The notes under the pieces: model-generated
Databases searched by the model: none
Told to the model about the DNA's origin: nothing
The model's input: the letters and a program-made list of their open reading frames with translations, nothing else
Shown here: in pieces, positions 9,773 to 21,340 of the stretch
Layout of the letters: each line of letters starts with the position of its first letter
Numbering within the stretch: position 1 is the stretch's first letter
Assembly: GCA_964030785.1 (NCBI GenBank)
Contig: OZ034967.1
Coordinates: 56,457,265-56,521,264 of the forward strand
Source of the DNA: Siderastrea siderea
Taxonomy: Eukaryota; Cnidaria; Anthozoa; Scleractinia; Rhizangiidae
Length of the DNA stretch: 64,000 bases
Reading direction: 5' to 3'
Translations under genes and position numbers: made by a program

Positions 9773-11583
9773 GGCGTCTGGGAAAGGGAGAATTCAGAAT
9801 TGGCAGCGAGAATACTTTTAGCGCCTATTCTCTTCGATGTCGTGTTTACTTCTTCTTAGTATGAGGCGACCCCAAGGAAGATCTTACTGAGGAAGTCTGC
9901 ATCAGGTTCATCAGAATTAGAATCAGTTTCTTGCATCTTCGCCGGCTTGTCACCCAGAGAAAGAAAACTGGAGAGCATTTCCTGGTGCTGCTATTAGCAG
10001 ACGATTGTGACAATTGTGTATCCCTTGTACATTCAAGGGAATTCTTCCAGAGGGGCCAGGACATTTGGCCCGACCATCGAAAAGACAGAGGCCTTCCACA
10101 AGAAATCTCCCGATGCAGTGAACAGCTTATTTAAGCATTGATGGAAATCCTCTTAGCACGGTCGAGTAGTTCACATATCTAAACAGTGTCATCTGAAATG
10201 ACGAAATCACCACCTAGGATGTCAGCAGACAGCAGTAATTTCAAGGCAGGTAGCTACTTTGGTCACACACAGAAGCGAGCGCTGGCAGAGCCACTTCTGA
10301 GTGTCTCGGCCACAATTTAATGCAGGTGTCATCAGGAAATTACAGTACGGGTATGAGGCCTGGATTTTGTAAGGAAACAAACCAGCGATGCCTTCGCTCA
10401 ATATAACAGAATTCAAGGACAGAATATATCAGAACAACTTACAATGATGTTCTGGAAAAGGCAAACTTTTTTAGCGCTGAGATCCTGCTGATGCTCCTAC
10501 AGTTGCTTCGGGCAGCCCACGTATCACGCATGGACAGTATCAGAATACTAAAGCCAATATGGTGAACTCTGCAAAGGTAAGCGTGAAAGAAGAGGGCCTG
10601 CAAACGCTACAGAACCAGTTCAAGTGCCAACTTGAACGTATTTTAGTCCTTTCAGAGAAGGATTGGCTTAACAGGTTTTTTCCCTTTGGCAGTTAGGTGT
10701 CAAGTGGAACGAAAGTTCTGTTCCTTTCTCCTGCTACTTTCTTTTTCCTAGTATCTTTTTTTGTAAATATTATCGTACGTATTCATAATTTACATTTGTG
10801 GAGAACTGGTTTAAATAAATAAAATAGGTAAAACAGCTACTCACTTAGCTTATCGAGGCAAGGATCAGGCTGAAAGTCAAAACATTTCCTGAAATTCTGT
10901 AATTTTTTACTTACACCAGGGTTTTCCATCCTCTTTACTTTCCCTTGCTTGATCCGTCTTCTCTCTTCCAATTCGGTCATTTTTATAGTCTTTCTCAAAG
11001 GTAATGATATTCAAATAGCTAAATCAATTTCGACAGTCCAAGGAACCTCTTATGATATACTAGTAGTTAAAGTTAAAGTTGACGTTAGAGTTAAATTTAC
11101 TTTGAAAAGTTGTTTCAGTTTGAAAGGAGCAACTTATTAATAAATAAATAAACAAATAAATAGAACCAAATAAACTACCACATGATAAATTTCTTTTTGT
11201 CGGTGCAAAAACGTGTAAACCTAAAGGTAAATTTAAAATCCAGATTTACTTAGCTTAATGAATAGGACATTACAAAAAGACTTAAGGAAAACAATGTCAA
11301 AAGCTCCAGACAAGGTGTTCCAAACCAAACTGATAATGACTGCGCAAATACTATTGTAAAAATCACGAAAACAAGAACCTTTTTATAAAATCACGGAAAG
11401 CAAGAAACTTTCTATAAAATGGTCTTCATCTACAAGAAATTTTCCAGCTTCGAAAGGTCTAAGATAAAATACAATTACATGTAAGTATTGCTACGAATAT
11501 CAACTGACGTGTAGCATTCACGTGTAATGCATGTTGTGTAACATCAGCTCACATGCCACACCATTATGTGGCATGTGCATGTC
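9773..11583. other. Non-coding DNA with a possible degraded coding remnant
   Basis: On the minus strand from about 10130 to 9840 several short frames look coding-like, for example VFSMVGPNVLAPLEEFP and then QETDSNSDEPDADFLSKIF in another frame. They are broken by stops and shifts and I do not recognise a family. A TAAA/CAAA run lies at 11138-11160. Nothing else is identified. Confidence 0.3.
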
Positions 11584-11872
11584 CATCCTCGGAGACCCAG
11601 GGGCAGCTAGTTGGGGCGACGGAATTTTCACGGGCGAAAGTTTACAACAAAAACGGGAGAGCCCCTGGGCATTTACTCTTACCGAACGAGTTCCAGAAGC
11701 GTTTGAAATCCCGCTCGCTGATTTTTCTGGCCAATCAGAAGGCGGCACTTCAAACGCTTCTGGAACTCACTCGGTAAGAGTAAATGCCCAGGGGCTCTCC
11801 TGTTCTTGTCTTAAACTTTTGCCCGTGAAAATCCCGTCGCCCCAACTAGTTGCCCCTGGGTCTCCCAGGATG
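11584..11872. mobile_element. Long-hairpin MITE with 9-bp target-site duplication
   Basis: 289 bp made of two near-complementary arms of about 130 bp (GGAGACCCAGGGGCA... and its inverse), joined by a short spacer containing CTGATTTTTCTGGCCAATCAG. The direct repeat GTGCATGTC flanks it exactly (11575-11583 and 11873-11881). The 9-bp duplication points to a Mutator-like mobiliser. Open frames read through it on both strands are a by-product of the palindrome. Confidence 0.85.
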
Positions 11873-12772
11873 GTGCATGTCCTAATGTGGTCAAAGATCA
11901 GACCCACATGGTTTTTCGGGGAGGGAGGGGGGGTTCAGACAAGTTCTGGGTGTGAGGGCGCTTCGGGCGTTCGCTACTTCTCGTTGTTGTTTACAGAATA
12001 CTTTCCAATTATGAACTTCATCTTTGGGCATTACATTCATGGACTAGCTAACGAGAGACTGGAGGCTGTGCCGGCAGTTAAGTTATGAACTTTAGCGTTG
12101 ATTTTTATCGTAGTCGATCATATCATGTAACTAAGCCGTTTCTTATTTAAAACTTAAGCTTATGTTTATTGTGCAGTAATGTTCATATTTGTTCACAATA
12201 TTAAAATTAGTTGTTGTCACAGCTGAATTCAAGTTGTTCTTGTTACACAATAGGTTTGTAACAGTACGTATAGGTTTGAGTGCTCTTTCCACTAATCGAA
12301 CTGTAGTTTAGGTAGGCACGCGATTCTATTAAAATATACCTTTAAATTAACAATAGATCATTTCACAACAAACTCTTCGTTATCCTTAACTTCCATTATT
12401 TGGCGAAACTTTCTGGCCTCTAGTAATAAATTTTCTTTCTTTCATTTAAAGATAAAAATTAGTGTAAAACATCCTGAGGCAACTCTGTCAGGCAGGTGTT
12501 GGCCATCAGGACTGGAAACGCCTGTCTACAGAACTAGACAACTGAAGATCTGCCACGAAAGGACAATTGCGGACCTTCGAGGCACCCAGAGCACACACCA
12601 CAGAGGAGAAGTGTCGGGAAAGGAAAGAGTCTGCTTCCCAAGATCCAATAGGCTTCGACCAGTTCTTTTCTGCCCCAACTGCTCCAAACCTTATGAATCC
12701 ACAAGAAACTTTTTTCGGTCATCTGAGGGGGTACTGTGCAATGAAAACTAGAATTCAACTGATCTTCTTGTC
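11873..12772. other. Non-coding DNA
   Basis: AT-rich sequence with no supportable gene. The GC-richer stretch 12480-12770 has short open frames on both strands without recognisable motifs and may be a decayed repeat. Confidence 0.35.
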
Positions 12773-13213
12773 AGCATGAGTGGAGCAACTGATGTGGAAG
12801 GCGAGCAGCCACAATTCTAACTTTCCAAACATTTGGCGGTGAATCTTTCTGCGTACTGGGTATTTGTTAGATCTTTTACGATATATCCAAACGGGGGACT
12901 GCGTGCACGGATGATAATGTCGATGGCTTCCGTCCACGATATATGTTATCTATCAGTTTATAATTTAGTGCGGCAAAGGAGGGAATGAGTGGACCAGCAT
13001 GAGTGGACCAGCTGATGTGGAAGGCGAACAGCCACAATTCTGACTTTCCAAACATTTGGCGGTAAATCTTTCTGCGGACTGGGTATTTGTTAGATCTTTT
13101 ACGGTATATCCAAACGGGGAACTGCGCACACGGATGATATTTTCGATGGCTTCCGTCCACGATATATATAATCTATCAGTTAATAATTTAGTGCGGCAAA
13201 GGAGGGAATAGAT
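12773..13213. repeat. Tandem duplication, 2 x ~223 bp
   Basis: Copy 1 (12773-12995) and copy 2 (12996-13213) both begin AGCATGAGTGGA and share AACATTTGGCGGT, TATTTGTTAGATCTTTTACG, ATGGCTTCCGTCCACGATAT and a GTGCGGCAAAGGAGGGAAT end. They differ by scattered substitutions and a few small indels, so the duplication is not recent. It is non-coding and function is unknown. Confidence 0.85.
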
Positions 13214-13822
13214 GTAGAAAAACGGATATCCTTGCTCAACTTAATAAAAAACTTCGGGACCTGTTATATCACATAAAGCTGTCTAACTTTAGTTCTTACA
13301 AAAAGGGGACAAAACAGACGAGAGCTTCATGAGTTATTGAAGTGAACGTGATAAGTCTGCAGTATAAAATTAATGAGAACATTGAGGAAGTGTTTCATGT
13401 TACTACATGAAAAAGATAAATATGAAAACTAAGATAAAAAATAAATATTTTCACTTTTAAGGTCATAAATGTTTGCGTCAAATGCCACTTCAAACTTTTG
13501 CAACATGGAAATGTGCCGAAAAAATGATCAAAGCTTTTTTTTTCAACCAAAGGTTTATGTTCCAGACAAAAAGGTCCAAAAATTTCCAGAATTAAAGTAT
13601 GTTATGCAAAAATGCAAATCACACTGCGTCAGTTTACACGATTATCCATTGAAAACGCCCTACAGTGATACGTAGAAACAGGGGAAAAAAAGCCTTTCTA
13701 CGTTAGGTGCCCATTTTATTATCGAGTACAGGCTCCACATACTACGCTGGGACCATATTGCCTCAATGTTTGACCCAAAAGAAATAAAACAGTAAATATA
13801 TCTTTCAGTGATAAAAACTTAC
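13214..13822. other. Putative intron sequence between receptor 2 and its first exon
   Basis: AT-rich with no gene. It lies between the receptor 2 coding exon and the putative first exon at 13823, so it would be the distal part of a ~5.6 kb 5' UTR intron. Confidence 0.35.
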
Positions 13823-13930
13823 CGTCAAACGGAAAAAGAATTTCAACTGCAATGGCTCTCCGGTCTCTGGGAGCATTTCACTGGATCAATAAAAGGAGTC
13901 GCTTATTTATATACTTTCTGAAAAGCCATC
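13823..13930 (-). promoter_or_regulatory. Putative promoter and non-coding first exon of receptor 2 (unit A)
   Basis: On the minus strand a TATA-like box (AGTATATAAATAA, 13903-13915) is followed about 90 bases on by a strong donor, TTTGACG|GTAAGT, with the exon ending at 13823. The block aligns with 23924-24040 and 31405-31520, sharing GGCTTTTC just upstream of the TATA region, an ATTTC...CCCAGAG core and the GTAAGT donor. No ATG-initiated frame of note is present, so the exon would be 5' UTR, about 55-60 nt. Spliced to the acceptor near the receptor start it would supply the leader. Transcript evidence is needed for certainty. Confidence 0.6.
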
Positions 13931-14054
13931 TGTAATACGAGAAAAGCTTGCATTAGCGAAAAAAGGTTATTTAGCAAGATATGAAATTGTCAGTAGTTTA
14001 ATGAGTCGGCAGAGCATAAACAAGTCATTTAAAGACTTGATTAAAAACTAAAGG

Positions 14055-14275
14055 AAAGCAGCGTTTTAATCAATAAAGTTTATAGTGACAACAAAAGAAG
14101 GATAAGACTTGGGAATCACTCAAATCGATACAGGTGTTGCCGTTGCCGTTTGACCAAGTTACTTATAAACATTTTATCATGCACGAATTAAACTTGTCTT
14201 TTCCAGTTCCTCAGAATAGTATCCATCTTCAGAAGTTGTTTAATTTGGTCATCTACGTCGAGAAGAAAGACGTAG
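14055..14275. repeat. ~220 bp upstream repeat, copy A
   Basis: One of five related copies (others at 24086, 24359, 31629 and 31966). Shared words are AAAGCAGCGTTTTAATCA, TTTATAGTGACAACA, GGATAAGACTTGGGAATCA, TTTTATCATGCACGAATT and CATCTACGTCGAGAA. The copies lie 130-770 bp upstream of the putative first exons of receptors 2, 3 and 4. Confidence 0.75.
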
Positions 14276-14417
14276 AAAGCCTTAATTTGCTAAATTAAAA
14301 CTGTTGCGTGTAGGCAAATCCGTGTTTGTATTAGTGCTTCTTTTTGTTGGGAGAATTTTATTCTTGGACGTCCTAAAGCTGCACTTTCTAAGGTCAAAAA
14401 TCTACTTAAGTTGATTA

Positions 14418-14998
14418 TTAACACATTGACCCCTGAACCGCCCGTAACCGCCCTTCTTTAACCACGTCCCTCGTACCACTTGTGACGTCATCAGTTTTAA
14501 CGGTCCTAGACAACTTTGATAACTAACTTGTGCAGGGAGATGAGATCTTTCAACTGGCCAACCCAAATGAGGGCGATTCAGTCAAACAGACCAGAGAAAG
14601 ATGCAAAAAACCGTGTAACTTTGACCAGAAAATTCCAATGAAAATCTTGTAACAATACCCACTGGTACTTCCTTCAAAAAAATTCACGATCCTCGAACGT
14701 TTTACAAAATCTTTTCCCACCAAAAGGAAGCCTAGTAAATGCCCCACAAAAGAAAAAAAAAGGGGAAAGAAAAGCAAAAGAAGCGGGGAGGAGAGAAAGC
14801 AAGCAATTTTGCTTTCTGCGCATGCCCGAACTTTGAAAGCTGTAATTTGGCATCAGGAACAAAAGCTAGTCCAGTGCTCGACTTGTAAACAACGTTTTGG
14901 ACAGTTTGGATTCTTTTTGGCTGGCCAGCGACCTAAAACTAGCTTGACTCGCTTCAAAAGGCATTTTTTGGCAAAATGTCCAGGAGTCAATGGGTTAA
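14418..14998. mobile_element. Non-autonomous DNA element (MITE-like), ~0.58 kb
   Basis: It is bounded by imperfect inverted ends TTAACACATTGACCCCTG and CAGGAGTCAATGGGTTAA. Comparison with the paralogous unit at 24590-24745 shows this block as an insertion: flanking sequence resumes with the TTTGTAATTGGTTTGATAAA block at 15079. The interior contains only short open frames on both strands and a purine-rich A/G tract at 14749-14800. The termini resemble an element family I associate with corals. Confidence 0.6.
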
Positions 14999-15039
14999 AC
15001 ATAGACAAGCGAAACCGATACCGAAGGTTCGGAGTCGTC

Positions 15040-15870
15040 GTGACGCCATTGTCAAAGTACTTTTGTTCAAAATGCTTTGTAATTGGTTTGATAAAAGTAA
15101 CAAATCCACAGAACTAATGATGCGAATTGCCGATCGGGTCATTTTAGTTTCCATATAAAATTATTAAAGTTTGGAGTACTAATAGCTTATTCTGAGGGAC
15201 ACACTTCGAAGAATTATATTGTTCGACAAACCGCATCCTGGTCCAACATTTTGACCGAAAAGTAAACATTAGGCCAAGTCTTGACATAGTTTAATTATCG
15301 CCGTCAGCTGCTTTTAATGAGATAATTGGTAAATACGTGTTGTTTACAAAACGTGAGGCCCTCAGTTGGGGTGAAATAATGTCTAGGTTATGGACCGAGC
15401 CACAATCTTCACAACAGGAACAAGTCCAGACTGAATGAACAAAGCTAGTTTCAACGAACGATTTTATTGTCGGTGGCTCTTTTATAAATTTACCAACAGT
15501 ATAACTCACACCTGAAAACATTGCCACGCTTTTAGTATTTTTTGGGAAAATTGATCCGTTGAAAATTTTATGCCGTCCGACATTTTTAGCGAAACCTTTT
15601 TACGGTGCTCAATAAATTGTGCGTTTGTTAGTGGCGCGTATCAGTAATATTGCAGATTTCCTGAATAGCGTAGCACAAGATTCTATTTCGTGTATATTGA
15701 GTTGAGCACATATTTTAAAAAAGCAGTTTAACTTAGTGTTGTATTTTGGCATCCACAGTGTCATTCTTCAATCATAACATCGTATACCGTCAGCTTCACT
15801 GTCGTCAGTTGCTTCGTCTTTCTGGTTAGAGCGGAGCAAAGGGCGGTCAAGAGCGGCCTTTTGGCCACAA
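15040..15870. repeat. Duplicated intergenic block, copy in unit A
   Basis: Aligns along its length with 24744-25620. Shared blocks include TGGTTTGATAAAAGTAA, AAATCCACAGAACT, TCATTTTAGTTTC, CATTAGGCCAAGT, ATCGCCGTCAG, GGTGTTGTTT/GTGTTGTTT and TATAAATTTACCAA. A weaker third copy is visible at 33590-33670. This is non-coding duplicated DNA that marks the extent of the receptor units. Confidence 0.8.
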
Positions 15871-16812
15871 GGATAACTATGCGATCGATGTACAAGCACC
15901 AATACTATATACATTTTCCCGATATCGTAATAGAGCATTTAATGCACAATTGTTGATTGTAGCACTTTGATCTGTGGGAATTCTATAGCTGAATATTTAA
16001 ACCGACAAGAAAGTCTTAGGGCACCGCAGAATGTTATTCACATTCCCCGAATTTACGTTTTGTCTTTCCGCAAATAGTCCAAGCTGTCCTGTTCTCGTAA
16101 TAACCAACACGGCGGCTGCTGCTTCTTGAATCTTCAGATCTGCTAGCCAACAGCACTTGCTATAATTACAAATAAAAGTTTTCCTGAAGATACCTTAAAT
16201 GTTGCAATGTTTGTGGCATTAAATATAACGGATGTCTCAAAACAGGTTTGAATATAGCACGAAAAAAGAAAATAGTGCTTCGTTACTTATCCTGAATAAA
16301 GTGCTGTTATTCCATGAATAAGTTGCTGGATAGTTCTTGCAAAGGAAGGGAATCGGGACAGGACTACTGAATTTCTTTTCTTAATGGAGAGAGTGGGAGG
16401 AGATGGGAGCAATTCTCCTAGTCGCTTTAAAAGTGAGTTTTATTATGACTGAGTGACGAAAAAACGTTTACATTAATTAAAGGAAAACTTTATTACACAT
16501 TGGTTCAATCCACCATTTATTTTATTTTTTAACACAACAAATACGTACCAGAGTTATTGTTATAATTTCAATCAAGAGAGGACAAAGGCGTAAGAAGGTC
16601 AATCCTTGTAACAAAGTCTTTTAGAAACTGTCGAAAGATATCCCATAATACTAAAAGCAAAATTTGGCGCCAACTTTGTGACGTCATTTCCCGGCAAAAA
16701 TGTGAAAATTGGAAAAATCACGAAATATGCAAAATGACAAGTTCTATACTGCTGCGAAATTTCAAGGTAATTGCTTAAAAACTCAATAAGTTATTCGAGA
16801 TTTGAATTTTGT

Positions 16813-16895
16813 TGCTAAAAATAGCTTAAGGGGGATTAGGATGGGGATAGGGCCTATATGGGGGAGTAGCTCTGTTGTCCCTTTATCCTCTCTTG
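16813..16895 (+). repeat. Solitary copy of the 79-bp terminal sequence
   Basis: Contains GGATTAGGATGGGGATAGGG, then CCTTTATCCTCTCTTG, matching 22660-22741 in order and orientation and 20139-20217 in inverse. Alone it is either a solo terminus or a very small MITE with imperfect inverted ends. Confidence 0.65.
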
Positions 16896-17016
16896 TTTCG
16901 ATTAGTTATTAATATAGTTAAATCACAGAGTTTATCGTATCCTTATGACATGGATTGCTGGGCTATCTTGGGCCTAATATGAATAGAATCTAAAAACTAT
17001 CAGGGGAATTTACAAA

Positions 17017-17100
17017 CAACAACAACAAATTTATTTATATTGCACAAATTTCAATCTGCAAGATTTTCAAATGCGCATTACAACCAGTTTAAAATTAATA
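17017..17100 (-). mobile_element. Possible 5'-truncated LINE 3' end
   Basis: Read on the minus strand, the sequence ends with TGTGCAATATAAATAAA and a TTG-triplet run. This is the layout of a non-LTR retrotransposon 3' end with a simple-repeat tail. No coding sequence remains, so the assignment is tentative. Confidence 0.35.
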
Positions 17101-17729
17101 AAAACGTAAGTACTGAAAGAACTGAATTAAAAATTTAGCAACGATACGGAACTGATCAGACCTTAACTCAAATTGTACGTTATGTGACGTTATGTTACCT
17201 ACTTCTGTTCAAAGGAAGGCGAAAATAGTCCGCCGAGTCTCACATCGTGAATATCAAATGTGACGTTGCTTTCATTATGTGGATGCCCTCTTACTTTACT
17301 CTGCTCGAAATGGATGCCATTGTCTACGTTTTCCATGTAGGGTATTATCCAGTATAACAGGCCATGTATCTTATTTAATGTCGGGTTATCAGTGGGATAT
17401 TCAATGACACAAAGGGAAAAACATTTAACTTTGCGGAGCTCTTCACCAAACTGAGAATAGCCTGCTGATGGGCCATGCTGGGAACTTATCACTTACAAGC
17501 TATCACCTCACCTTCCAGTAGGCGCAAGGAATGTGATAATATATATAGCGACATGTTCTTAGACTATGATTTTTCTTTTACCAGCGAACAAACCCTAACG
17601 CCGTTTTAGAAAGAGTTGTGGCGCAACTCAGTTTTGTTGTAAATATAACTGTGTAGATACACCGTAATTGCTACTGAACGTCTTTGGGTACAGCAACTTT
17701 TTCATAAACTGCGAGAATTTTGTTTTCTT

Positions 17730-17810
17730 CAAGGGTAGTAGAGCGGGCGCTAGACAGTTACCGCTCGAATCCCGCCACTTGCGATTCACTCGCGCCCTCA
17801 ACTACCCTTG
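17730..17810. repeat. Small hairpin repeat
   Basis: CAAGGGTAGTAGAGCGGGCGC and GCGCCCTCAACTACCCTTG face each other across ~40 bases, so the whole 81 bp can fold on itself. It is GC-rich against an AT-rich background, consistent with a minute foldback element downstream of receptor 3. Confidence 0.65.
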
Positions 17811-17854
17811 GGTTAAAATATTAATTGTAAGCTAATTATGGTTTGCGCTCTTCG

Positions 17855-17990
17855 ATAACTGATTCTCTTGATATACTCCTTTTCGTCTTCAAGGTGCACA
17901 TGGCATGAAAACGAATTTACTTCGTCATAATTTGAACACAGTGTTTACACAAAGCAGGAAATTCTCATGACGTAACCTCTTAAATGGAGG
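17855..17990. repeat. Duplicated 3' flank of receptor 3
   Basis: Aligns with 27400-27530 downstream of receptor 4 through GAACGAATTTACTTCG/AACGAATTTACTTCG, CAGGAAAT, a CTTAA block and TTGCCT. It shows that the duplicated unit includes sequence past the receptor stop codon, probably the 3' UTR and beyond. Confidence 0.75.
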
Positions 17991-18059
17991 TATTGCCTTA
18001 AACATCCAACTCACAGTCCTCTCATATTCAGCAATCCCTAATCTCCTATAAAGATCATT

Positions 18060-19115
18060 TCACTGTCTGTTTTCTTCCTGTATATTTTGCTGTGCAGGCG
18101 GCACTCGGTCAGCAGTCACGGCGACTCTTACCATACTGGCACGTTCCTTTAGGGCTCTGGGACACATAGCAAACAGAATCTTTCGGTAGTGATGCCGGTA
18201 ATTTTTGTTGCTCAGCCCGTAAATGATGGGATTTACACAGGTGTTGATGAAAACGAAAAGCGAGAGAAGGTGGTGTGTCGTGGTATCCAGCTTGGCCTTT
18301 CCCGCCTGAGCCAACACTAAGTAGATTTGATTTGGGACGAGGCAAATGATCAGAATAAAGCTCACAGCACCAATCATACGTGTCATCTTCCCGCGCAGCT
18401 TGGCCTTGCTCTCCGCTGACGCAGCTGGGGATTTGTTGGTTTTTACAACCATGTGGATGTAGAGACCAATGATTAGGAGGCAGGGGAGAATCATTTTCAT
18501 AGTAATTTGAAAGATAGACACAAGCGTGCGGAAGAAGGAACTTGGTCGATAAAACCGAAATTCACATGCTTCGGAGGATGGACTGTAAACTGTTTCAATG
18601 AAACCTGTACAAGTGACGGCGAGAGACCACACCCAGGACGAGGAAACGTAGGTGATGATTCTCTTTTTGCTGAAGAAGATGCCGTATTTGTGAGGTTTTA
18701 CAATAGCAAACCATCGCTCCGCTGTTAAGGCCAGGCAGAGATAAACCGACAAAACCACAAGTTGGAAGATAAAAACACGGCTCCATATGACGCGGCAGAA
18801 GATCTCTCCCAGGACGGAATTGGTTGGAACAGGAAACGATTCACCGAGAACAAAAGCTGGATATGTGATCAGGGTTATGGCGGTCAGCACATCAGCTATG
18901 GCCAGGGACAGAATTAACAAGTTGTATGATTTCTTTAACAGCTTCTTGTCCCAGACAAATACCAGGATTACCAACGTGTTTCCAAGGATTGCTACCGTGC
19001 AAATGATGGAGTAAGTCACTTGACGGGCTGCGATGCTTATACCAGTGACTGCACTGGTTTGTGGAGGTGTTGGAGATGTTATTACGTTTGATGAACTGCT
19101 CAAGGTCTCATTCAT
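18060..19115 (-). CDS. Rhodopsin-like (class A) G-protein-coupled receptor 3
   Basis: 351-residue seven-helix receptor starting MNETLSSSSN (sequon N2). Landmarks: N46 (LGNTL), D75 (AIADVLTA), C107 in EIFCRVIW, ERW at 133-135 followed by FAIVKPHKY, ECL2 C184 (SEACEF; one residue shorter here than its paralogues), P211, CLVP at 258-261 replacing CWxP, and NPIIY at 295-299. Most siblings have NPFIY. The inner-loop sequence SAESKAKLRGKMTRM before TM6 is shared by the family and is a likely G-protein contact. The C-terminal tail is basic with FAMCPR after helix 8, where the cysteine may be palmitoylated. The 5' leader matches receptors 1, 4 and 5, and the nearest homologue in the window is receptor 2. 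Confidence 0.95.
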   Translation of the reverse strand: MNETLSSSSNVITSPTPPQTSAVTGISIAARQVTYSIICTVAILGNTLVILVFVWDKKLLKKSYNLLILSLAIADVLTAITLITYPAFVLGESFPVPTNSVLGEIFCRVIWSRVFIFQLVVLSVYLCLALTAERWFAIVKPHKYGIFFSKKRIITYVSSSWVWSLAVTCTGFIETVYSPSSEACEFRFYRPSSFFRTLVSIFQITMKMILPCLLIIGLYIHMVVKTNKSPAASAESKAKLRGKMTRMIGAVSFILIICLVPNQIYLVLAQAGKAKLDTTTHHLLSLFVFINTCVNPIIYGLSNKNYRHHYRKILFAMCPRALKERASMVRVAVTADRVPPAQQNIQEENRQ

Positions 19116-20138
19116 AGCTCCTTTGGTTGTAGTTGTATCCTTAAGAAACTCCTCTAAATCGGGATCAAAAGCTTCCTATAATTAATGTAAGAAGTGAATG
19201 CTGTGTACTGGACGTCGATTTTGGCAATTCTTTGGTGTCTCTGTTTTGCTTCAGTTGGCCGCGTATCAGTGAGTCCTTTAATTGGTCTGAAATGCTGAAA
19301 CTGAAGATAAGACAAATGAGACAGCATTACCTACCTTGATTCAGAAATGCAACCTTCTCTGACATCTGTAAAGAGTTACACAAGTGGTTTGCGTGACCAT
19401 CTAGAACTGACTATCTCGTGCCTAATTTTTTGTGTGTTACGAAAACAAGCTCTCCGTTGGGTGCCCTGTAAACTCGTATGACCTGGACGACAGCACACCT
19501 CATATATAGCATTTGTCAGGTAGCTAATAAGGCCAACATGGCCAGTGATCGCAGCCTGTGGAGCTGCTACTGGGCAGCAGTTTGAATAATTTTAATCTAA
19601 AGCCAGCCACTTTTGATGTGGCCGAACGAAAAGAAGAAAATGAATAGACTATTCATTCGCAGTATTATAGCGGTGTAATAGTAAAACGACACATTAGCCA
19701 AAAATATTTGTACCTCTGGCAGAGTGCAGAGCGCCCACGAGAATGTTGTTTAGCTAGTTAGTGTGCGAATTGTAGATTTAAAACTGTTAACTGGGGCCAC
19801 TCTGTTAAACCAATCAGACCGAGGGCTGCATTATGGTTTCTGTATCTACCAATTTAAATAAAGGATCTGTCTAACGCCTTCTTAACGGAACTAAGAAGAA
19901 CAGCAGCCATGTTGATTCTATGTGATTCTAGTTTTACACGGGAAAAAACGGAGAGCTGATGCACTTTCCTCCAGTAGTTTTTCACGGAGGGTGTCGAATT
20001 TGAAATGTAGCGTGTGATGTGCCTCTACACAACGTCAGTTACCTGGAGTATATATTTTCATAAAGTGTAGTTTTTCAAATTTCAGTTTGGTGGCTGGCTG
20101 AAAATTCTGTCGGTTGGAATTTAACGTAAGCGAGAGAG
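19116..20138. other. 5' flank / putative intron of receptor 3
   Basis: On the minus strand TTAATTATAG, ending near 19177, is a plausible acceptor about 60 bases before the ATG. 19895-20130 aligns with 29540-29600 plus 30000-30125 in the receptor 4 unit, through AACAGCAGCCATGTTGATT, ATTCTAGTTT, TTGAAATGTAGCGTGT and GAAAATTCTGTC. The receptor 4 copy has a SINE inside it that this copy lacks. No gene. Confidence 0.55.
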
Positions 20139-20280
20139 GATAAAGGGGTAAGAGAGTTAATCCCTCATATAGGCCCTATCCCCATCCTAATCCCTCTCAA
20201 GTTATTTTTAGAAGGTATCGAATTCACGCGGATAATGTTACCTCGCGCGTCGCGAGTTTCCTGGAGGAGGAACCATAAAC

Positions 20281-20625
20281 ATGGCGGGGATTGTCGAATG
20301 CGAAATGAGAATAGCATTGTTTATTCTTTTTTCAATTTTTACATCCATGGATCAATCGGCATCAAGGAAAAGAAATGGGTTGAAGATTCAACTGCGGGAG
20401 CAAAGCGGAACAAACAAAGTTTAGTTTCATTTTCTGGGGATGATTTAGAGCCCGAGGAAAACGTTGAAATTCAGATGTCCGTATAAAAACCGACCCTATC
20501 GAAAACTAAATTGTAACTTGTGTTGCTTTTGCTTTTAGCTAGATCGCCCTGGCCGAGGAAATACTCCACGAGGGTCACACGTTTTTCAACAGAGTGATTC
20601 TAAGTCATTCCATGAGACTTTACCA
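20281..20625 (+). CDS. Possible small two-exon gene fragment inside the 2.6 kb element
   Basis: An ATG in good context (CATAAACATGG, 20281) lies near a hydrophilic open stretch. That stretch ends in GDDLEPEENVEIQMS at 20477, where a GT begins a 95-base gap ending in TTGCTTTTGCTTTTAG (20539). If spliced, the next frame reads LDRPGRGNTPRGSHVF and stops at about 20623. The ATG and the acidic stretch are in different frames, so the 5' structure is unresolved. No family is recognised; this could be a decayed accessory gene of the transposon. Confidence 0.22.
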
Positions 20626-21340
20626 TAGAGGCAACTGATGAGGTTCACTCAAGAACCGAACCTCGAGTCTTGCTTGAGAAATAACACAACTTATTCACCA
20701 GAAGCATCCTTGAGTTTTTCTAACCAGCATTTTAACTGCTGCAGATTTAACAAATGGAGGTTTAGAAAATCGCTTACGATTTACAAACACACCCTACAGG
20801 AAGATGTAATATTATTTTTTTCTCAGCGCGTGAGCGGGCAAGATGAACCAAATCCTGCAATCTGATTGGTTCCGGGAGCGGGCGGAATTTTCCGATCTTG
20901 ACCGCGGTCAACGGAACGGCAATAACAAAAAATTTGTAATGGGTTTTTAAAACCTTTAAAATCTTTAAAACGTTCTCCGAAACTTAGAATTCTGAAATTT
21001 TTTGTACATTGTCGTTAAAAACTTTCTTTCCAAAATTTCTTGTTAAAATACCGAAGGTTGTACAATGTAAATCGTCTCTTCCCTTTCGACAAACATTTAA
21101 GTAAATCGAGCAGGAGTTAGCTACATGTATCGAAATTTGGGAAAATAAAGGGGTTTCTTTTAGTTATATTGCTTCCTGTGATTTCTGAGTTTTAACAGAG
21201 TAAAAAAGCGTATTTTGCTGCTCTGGTGTCACAAACGGCTTCGTTTCATGGTTCATTTTACGCGCGCTTGTAAAACGTTGCTTTCCGAAAACAACAAGAC
21301 ACGTTTAACTTTTGAAAAACAACAAGAAAAAAATAAAAAT

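Larger units (their letters stand above)
15871..17729. other. Non-coding DNA between units A and B
   Basis: 16440-16560 aligns with 25985-26125 (TTTAAAGGAAAA, TTATTACACA, TGGTTCA, ATACG blocks), extending the segmental duplication. 16813-16895 carries a solitary copy of the ~79 bp sequence that also forms the ends of the 20139-22741 element. From 17017 a CAA run followed by TTTATTTATATTGCACA looks like a minus-strand LINE 3' end. No gene is supportable. Confidence 0.45.

Noticed and set aside
11531..12088. 185-codon plus-strand frame and partners
   Set aside because: Most of it reads through the hairpin MITE at 11584-11872, whose arms yield mirror-image frames on both strands.
12755..13160. 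Two similar minus-strand frames (apparent gene family)
   Set aside because: They arise from the 223-bp tandem duplication at 12773-13213; no supporting features.
12773..13213. CRISPR-like or satellite array
   Set aside because: Only two long diverged copies without spacers; a simple tandem duplication. No CRISPR array is expected or seen in this eukaryotic window.
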